This document shows positions 60,032 to 64,000 of a stretch of 64,000 bases of DNA, piece after piece. Position 1 is the first letter of the stretch. Each line of letters opens with the position of its first letter. The notes beneath the pieces were generated by a model. That model made no database searches, was not told the origin of the DNA, and worked only from the letters and a program-made list of their open reading frames with translations. The translations under genes were made by a program, and so were the position numbers. Origin of the DNA: Mycolicibacterium sp. J2 (GTDB taxonomy: Bacteria; Actinomycetota; Actinomycetes; Mycobacteriales; Mycobacteriaceae); contig NZ_JAPFPY010000001.1 in NCBI RefSeq assembly GCF_026240945.1, positions 310,001-374,000 of the forward strand, written 5' to 3'.

Positions 60032-61678
60032 TTACTTCAGCGCCAGCGCGGAGTAGTCCTCGTTGAACAGCGGATGGTAATACGCCTTGTCGAAGTCGAT
60101 GCGCTCCGAAACGAAGGTGCTGAACTCCTCGTTACCGTACGGCGCCCATACCGCCTGTTCCATGAAGGCTCGATCCAGGTCGGCGTACTGCTTCTTCACC
60201 TCGTCGCTGAGTTCTTCGGTGCGCAGCTTGTTCATGGTGGCATCCAGCTCCGGGATGTTGACCCTGGAGAAGTTGTTGCCGTTGGTGGGCAGGATGCTCG
60301 CGCCGTTGAGCAGCGGCCGGAAGAAGTCGTCCGGGTGCGGGAAGTCCTGGAACCAGTCGCCGAAACCGGTGTCCAGGTCCGGGGTGGACTGGTTGCCGAT
60401 CGTGGTGAAGTAGACGTCGCCGGCGATCACCTTCAGCGTCGCATTGAACCCGAGCTGGGTGAGTACGTCGTGGTAGTACTCGCCGATGCGTTTGCGGTCG
60501 GGCTCGTCATCCGTCCACACCGTGATGTCCTTGTCGGCCGGATTCGCCTCGGCGATCAGTTGTTTCGCCTTGTTCATATCCGGTCCCGGATACAGCTTGT
60601 ATTCCTGGTAGCCGGGCATTCCCGGCGGCAGGATCTGCTGGGTCGGGTGCATGCGGCCGCCGAACACGCGGTTCAGCGCTTCCGGGTCGACGGCGTAGTT
60701 GACGGCCTGGCGCACCCGCAGGTCGTTGAACGGCGCCTTCTGGGTGTTCATCCAGAAGTAGTAGGTGTTGATCGACTGCTCCAGCCGGAATCGGTCACCG
60801 TACTTGGTTTTCACCTCCGTCAGCCGGTCGGCGTCGGGCGGGTCGACCATGAGATCGATGGTGTTCTGTTCGACCCCGGTCACCTGAGCCGAGTTGCTCT
60901 TGTTCTGGGTGACCGTGATCTTGTCGACGTGCGCGTCGGCAACCTCGCTGGCCCCGGCGTCTTTCACCGTCTTGAAGTTCGGGTTGCGCTCCATGGTGAG
61001 CGTTTGCGGTGCCTCGACTTTGGTGATCATGAACGGACCGCTGGATGCCGGCGGGTTGTTCGTCGCGTCCTTGTCCAGCGGCGTCGTCGGCGGCACGGGT
61101 GCAGCGAACGGCAGCCCGAGCACGTTCTCGAAGGTGCCGTTGGGCGCGGTCAGGGTGATGGTGATGTCACCGGTGCCGTCATCGGTCTTGATGCCGGAGA
61201 TGGTGTCGGCCTTGCCCTCGGCGAAATCCGTTGCGCCGACGATGGGTTCGTAGAAGACCGAACCACCGGAGTTCGCCTTGAACAGCCGCTTGATGGCGTA
61301 GGTGAAGTCGGATGCCTTGATCGGGGTGCCGTCGGAGTACTTCATGTTGGGGCGCAGCGTCAGCTTGTAGGTCAAGCCGTCCGGGGATACCTCGGGCATG
61401 GCCTTGGCCAAACCGGGCACCACTGCGGTGCCGGCCTCACCCTTCTGGTGCTTGTAGGTCAGCAGCGGGGTGTAGACGTTGTACATCACCTCCCAGCCCT
61501 CGACGGTGTAGGACAGCTGCGGATCGATGTAGTCCGGGAATGACGTCATCGAGATGTTGATATCGCCCCCGCCACCACCGCCGGCACCGTCGGACGACTC
61601 TCCTCCACACGCAGCCACCCCGAACGCCGTCAGCGCGACCGCGAATACCGTGGTCGCACCCCTGCGCAGCCTGCTCAT
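60032..61678 (-). CDS. Peptide-binding lipoprotein (OppA/DppA type)
   Basis: A 548-residue substrate-binding lipoprotein (SBP_bac_5), first gene of the importer operon. The signal MSRLRRGATTVFAVALTAFGVAAC ends in lipobox VAAC (Cys ~24), followed by a Gly-rich linker. Typical blocks: ISMTSFPDYIDPQLSYTVEGWEVMYNVYTPLLTY, the PDGLTYKLTLRPNMKYSDGTPIKASDFTYAIKRL motif (~90-125), NDLRVRQAVNYAVDPEALNRVFGG (~350) and FQDFPHPDDFFRPLL. Binds peptides at the outer face of the membrane. ATG 61678 has the best-spaced GAGGGG; ATG 61684 is also possible. Divergent from metE. Confidence 0.92.
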   Translation of the reverse strand: MSRLRRGATTVFAVALTAFGVAACGGESSDGAGGGGGGDINISMTSFPDYIDPQLSYTVEGWEVMYNVYTPLLTYKHQKGEAGTAVVPGLAKAMPEVSPDGLTYKLTLRPNMKYSDGTPIKASDFTYAIKRLFKANSGGSVFYEPIVGATDFAEGKADTISGIKTDDGTGDITITLTAPNGTFENVLGLPFAAPVPPTTPLDKDATNNPPASSGPFMITKVEAPQTLTMERNPNFKTVKDAGASEVADAHVDKITVTQNKSNSAQVTGVEQNTIDLMVDPPDADRLTEVKTKYGDRFRLEQSINTYYFWMNTQKAPFNDLRVRQAVNYAVDPEALNRVFGGRMHPTQQILPPGMPGYQEYKLYPGPDMNKAKQLIAEANPADKDITVWTDDEPDRKRIGEYYHDVLTQLGFNATLKVIAGDVYFTTIGNQSTPDLDTGFGDWFQDFPHPDDFFRPLLNGASILPTNGNNFSRVNIPELDATMNKLRTEELSDEVKKQYADLDRAFMEQAVWAPYGNEEFSTFVSERIDFDKAYYHPLFNEDYSALALK

Positions 61679-62234
61679 TGCCATTTCCCCTCGTCCACCA
61701 GCTGTCGATTTGATGTCCATAAGCTGTACGCCACGTCAATGGGCTGTGGACCATCTTTGAGGAAAACCAGCCGCCGTCAACTCGAGTTCCCAGATTCGGT
61801 TGCGCCGGCACGCTGCAGCCCAGCTCGGTGGTGACAAACGTCGCGGTTTGTCAGCTTGCAGTAGAGTGACCCCTCGCAGCTGGTTTGCAGTCGGCGTGGA
61901 AAACGCGTCGGCGGCATCGAGCGGCATCGCCCGATGGCGTTGTCGTGAGAGGGAACCCGGTGGGAATCCGGGACTGTCCCGCAGCGGTATGCAGGAACGA
62001 ACGCCGTCACACGCACTGGGCAACTGGGAAGCGACGGTTACTAGGAACACCCGTTAACGGGATCGCCTGTGAGTCCGAAGACCTGCCGGCTGTACCGGGT
62101 GCGCCGCGCCCGGTGGCGCATCGCCTCGAGGACTGGGCGTATGACCGAACGTTCCGCCGCATGCGTTGGTGCGGTGTCTTTTTCGGTTGCACGTCCGATG
62201 GCGGTGAGCTTTCCCCCGTCTGAAGGACAGAGTT
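61679..62234. other. Intergenic region between the peptide-binding lipoprotein gene and metE
   Basis: 556 bp containing the cobalamin riboswitch (61938-62092) and its ~140-nt downstream platform. No other gene is supported; promoters for both divergent genes must lie here. Confidence 0.6.
61938..62092 (+). ncRNA. Cobalamin riboswitch upstream of metE
   Basis: The adenosylcobalamin aptamer core GAGGGAACCCGGTGGGAATC (61948 on) continues into GGGACTGTCCCGCAGCGGT, and the B12 box AGTCCGAAGACCTGCC lies at 62072-62087. The downstream 140 nt to the metE GTG presumably forms the platform; GGACAGAG near the ribosome site could be sequestered. Cobalamin binding should switch off metE, the B12-independent enzyme, as in M. 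tuberculosis. Confidence 0.93.
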
Positions 62235-64000
62235 GTGACAACTACTCACCCATTCACTGCAACCGTGCTCGGTTCGCCGCGCATCGGGCCCAACCGTGAG
62301 CTCAAACGAGCCGTCGAAAGATATTGGGCGCACCGCACCGACCGCAGCCAGGTTGAGGCCGTCGCCGCCGATATCCGCGCCGCGACCCGCAACGCCCTGA
62401 CCGCCGCCGGCCTGGACTCGATCCCGGTCAATACCTTCTCGTATTACGACCAGGTACTCGACACCGCTGTCCTGCTGGGCGCTCTGCCTCCGCGGGTCAC
62501 CAGCGCCGGGATCGACGACGATCTCGATCGCTACTTCGCGGCCGCGCGTGGCACCGCGGATATCCCTCCCCTGGAGATGACGAAGTGGTTCGACACCAAC
62601 TACCACTACCTTGTTCCGGAGATCGGCCCCGCCACGACGTTCAGTCTCAACCCGGCGAAGGTCCTCGACGAACTGAGCGAGGCCAGCAGCGAAGGCACGG
62701 CCGCGCGGCCGGTGATCATCGGGCCGATCACCTTCCTGGCGCTGTCCAAGGCCGTCGACGGCGGCCCCGCACCCATCGAACGCCTCGACGAACTGTTGCC
62801 GCTCTATCGGGACCTGCTCGGCCAGCTGACCGCCGCGGGCGCGCAGTGGGTTCAACTCGACGAACCGATTCTGGTGACCGACGTCCTCGAGGACGCCGCC
62901 GAGCTGGCCGAACGGGTTTATCGGTACCTCGGCGAAACCACCCTCCGTCCTGCGCTTTTCGTTGCGACGTACTTCGGGTCGCTCGAGCGGGTGCTGCCGG
63001 CCCTGGCCAGCACGCCGGTCGAGGCGATCGGCGTGGATCTGGTCGCCGGTGGTGAGCAGGCGGTAACCGCGGTCCCCGAACTCGCCGACAAACTCGTGGT
63101 GGCCGGTGTCGTGGACGGGCGCAACGTCTGGGCTACGGACCTGGAGTCCGCACTGGCCAAACTGGTTGCACTGCGCGCGGCCGCAGGCGCAGTGGCGGTG
63201 TCGACATCATGCTCCACTTTGCACGTCCCGTACTCGCTGAGATACGAGACCGAACTCGATGCCGCACTGCGCAATTGGCTGGCGTTCGGCGACGAGAAGC
63301 TCGCCGAGGTTGCCACCTTGGCCAAGGCCCTGCGCGACGGCCGCGAATCGGTGATCGGCGCGATCTCCGCGTCGGCGCGGGCGCAGGAATCCCGGAGGTC
63401 CGATCCGCGCCTGCGCAACGGCCAGGCTCGGGACCGACTGGCAGCGGTCTTGGCCGCCGGGACGACGCGCGGGCCCGCCGAGCAGCGACGTATCGACCAG
63501 GACGCCCGGCTGCATTTGCCGGCTTTGGCCACCACCACGATCGGTTCGTATCCCCAAACCGTCGAGATCCGAAAAGCCCGCGCCGCAGTGCGCTCCGGGC
63601 AGATCGATCAGGCCGAGTACGAGCGACAGATGAAGGCGGAGATCGCCGCCGTAATCAGCCTCCAAGAGGAGATCGGGCTCGACGTCCTGGTGCACGGCGA
63701 ACCCGAGCGCAACGATATGGTGCAGTACTTCGCCGAACAGCTGACCGGGTTCTTTGCAACCCGCAACGGCTGGGTACAGTCCTACGGCACCCGCTGTGTG
63801 CGCCCACCCATCCTGTATGGCGACGTGACGCGGCCCGAGCCGATGACGGTCGACTGGACCGTCTATGCCCAGTCACTGACCGCCAAGCCGGTCAAGGGTA
63901 TGTTGACCGGTCCCATCACGATTCTGGCGTGGTCATTCGTGCGCGACGATCAACCGTTGGCGGACACGGCGAATCAGATCGCGCTGGCCATCCGGGACGA
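62235..64000 (+). CDS. metE: Cobalamin-independent methionine synthase MetE (5' part)
   Basis: 588 codons are visible; ~170 are beyond the window edge (the family has ~760). MetE methylates homocysteine with methyltetrahydropteroyltri-glutamate and a Zn-bound active site. The N-terminus [36 protein letters not shown] and [15 protein letters not shown] are typical; the second domain contains [17 protein letters not shown] (~435), [23 protein letters not shown] (~485-507) and [20 protein letters not shown] (~553). The zinc ligands lie partly outside the window. GTG 62235 has AAGGACA upstream. Controlled by the cobalamin riboswitch just before it. Confidence 0.95.
   Translation, partial: MTTTHPFTATVLGSPRIGPNRELKRAVERYWAHRTDRSQVEAVAADIRAATRNALTAAGLDSIPVNTFSYYDQVLDTAVLLGALPPRVTSAGIDDDLDRYFAAARGTADIPPLEMTKWFDTNYHYLVPEIGPATTFSLNPAKVLDELSEASSEGTAARPVIIGPITFLALSKAVDGGPAPIERLDELLPLYRDLLGQLTAAGAQWVQLDEPILVTDVLEDAAELAERVYRYLGETTLRPALFVATYFGSLERVLPALASTPVEAIGVDLVAGGEQAVTAVPELADKLVVAGVVDGRNVWATDLESALAKLVALRAAAGAVAVSTSCSTLHVPYSLRYETELDAALRNWLAFGDEKLAEVATLAKALRDGRESVIGAISASARAQESRRSDPRLRNGQARDRLAAVLAAGTTRGPAEQRRIDQDARLHLPALATTTIGSYPQTVEIRKARAAVRSGQIDQAEYERQMKAEIAAVISLQEEIGLDVLVHGEPERNDMVQYFAEQLTGFFATRNGWVQSYGTRCVRPPILYGDVTRPEPMTVDWTVYAQSLTAKPVKGMLTGPITILAWSFVRDDQPLADTANQIALAIRD

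Noticed and set aside
59717..61543. A 608-codon plus-strand frame opposite the peptide-binding lipoprotein and permease genes
   Set aside because: Crosses two well-supported genes of the importer operon; shadow frame.

Overview
The window is a GC-rich actinobacterial chromosome segment that fits a rapidly growing mycobacterium (Mycolicibacterium-like). Lineage markers are an iniBAC-type dynamin operon, an etfD/Rv0338c-type membrane Fe-S oxidoreductase, HAIR-type HspR operators in front of dnaK, mycothiol-linked DinB-like enzymes, an F420-type LLM oxidoreductase, and carboxylic acid reductase. The gene order aminotransferase - etfD - iniR - iniB paralogue - iniB - iniA - iniC resembles the Rv0337c-Rv0343 neighbourhood of M. 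tuberculosis. Species cannot be decided from the sequence.

Layout. (1) 1-3.1 kb: 5' part of grpE and dnaK (minus) with two HAIR operators. (2) 2.4-6.7 kb: a TetR repressor divergent from carboxylic acid reductase, with two operator palindromes between them. (3) 6.8-13.2 kb: small secreted or membrane proteins, an Abi-alpha/DUF445 pair, a lipoprotein, a TIGR03085-type enzyme and an LLM oxidoreductase. (4) 13.3-23 kb: the iniBAC cell-envelope stress locus (minus), a second IniB-domain gene, and a divergent operon of a membrane-anchored Hsp70-like protein plus an IniR-like P-loop/LuxR regulator. TTAGGGG arrays lie in both control regions. (5) 23-35.6 kb: etfD, aspartate/alanine-type aminotransferase, YibE/F, a P450 operon, a DUF7159-like protein, dcd, a secreted protein.

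(6) 35.6-45.4 kb is the accessory region. A tRNA-Gly(CCC) gene is followed by two further copies of its 3' end (41-44 bp), giving two tandem att-bounded modules. Module A (~5.2 kb) has a frameshifted tyrosine integrase, a truncated repressor fused head-to-head to a truncated HK97-type capsid gene, and a predicted PD-(D/E)XK nuclease of unknown role. Module B (~2.9 kb) has no integrase. It carries only an ATPase/HNH-nuclease pair resembling the Septu (PtuA/PtuB) anti-phage system, flanked by long structured non-coding ends. A HipBA toxin-antitoxin pair lies immediately beyond the last att copy.

(7) 45.5-53.3 kb: NTF2-like protein, TetR divergent from a P1-family peptidase/amino-acid permease operon, small secreted proteins, a bile-acid-symporter-like transporter divergent from a LysR regulator, and a GH16 enzyme. 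(8) 53.3-64 kb: an ABC exporter, a secreted protein, a five-gene oligopeptide ABC importer, then a cobalamin riboswitch and the 5' three-quarters of metE running off the window.
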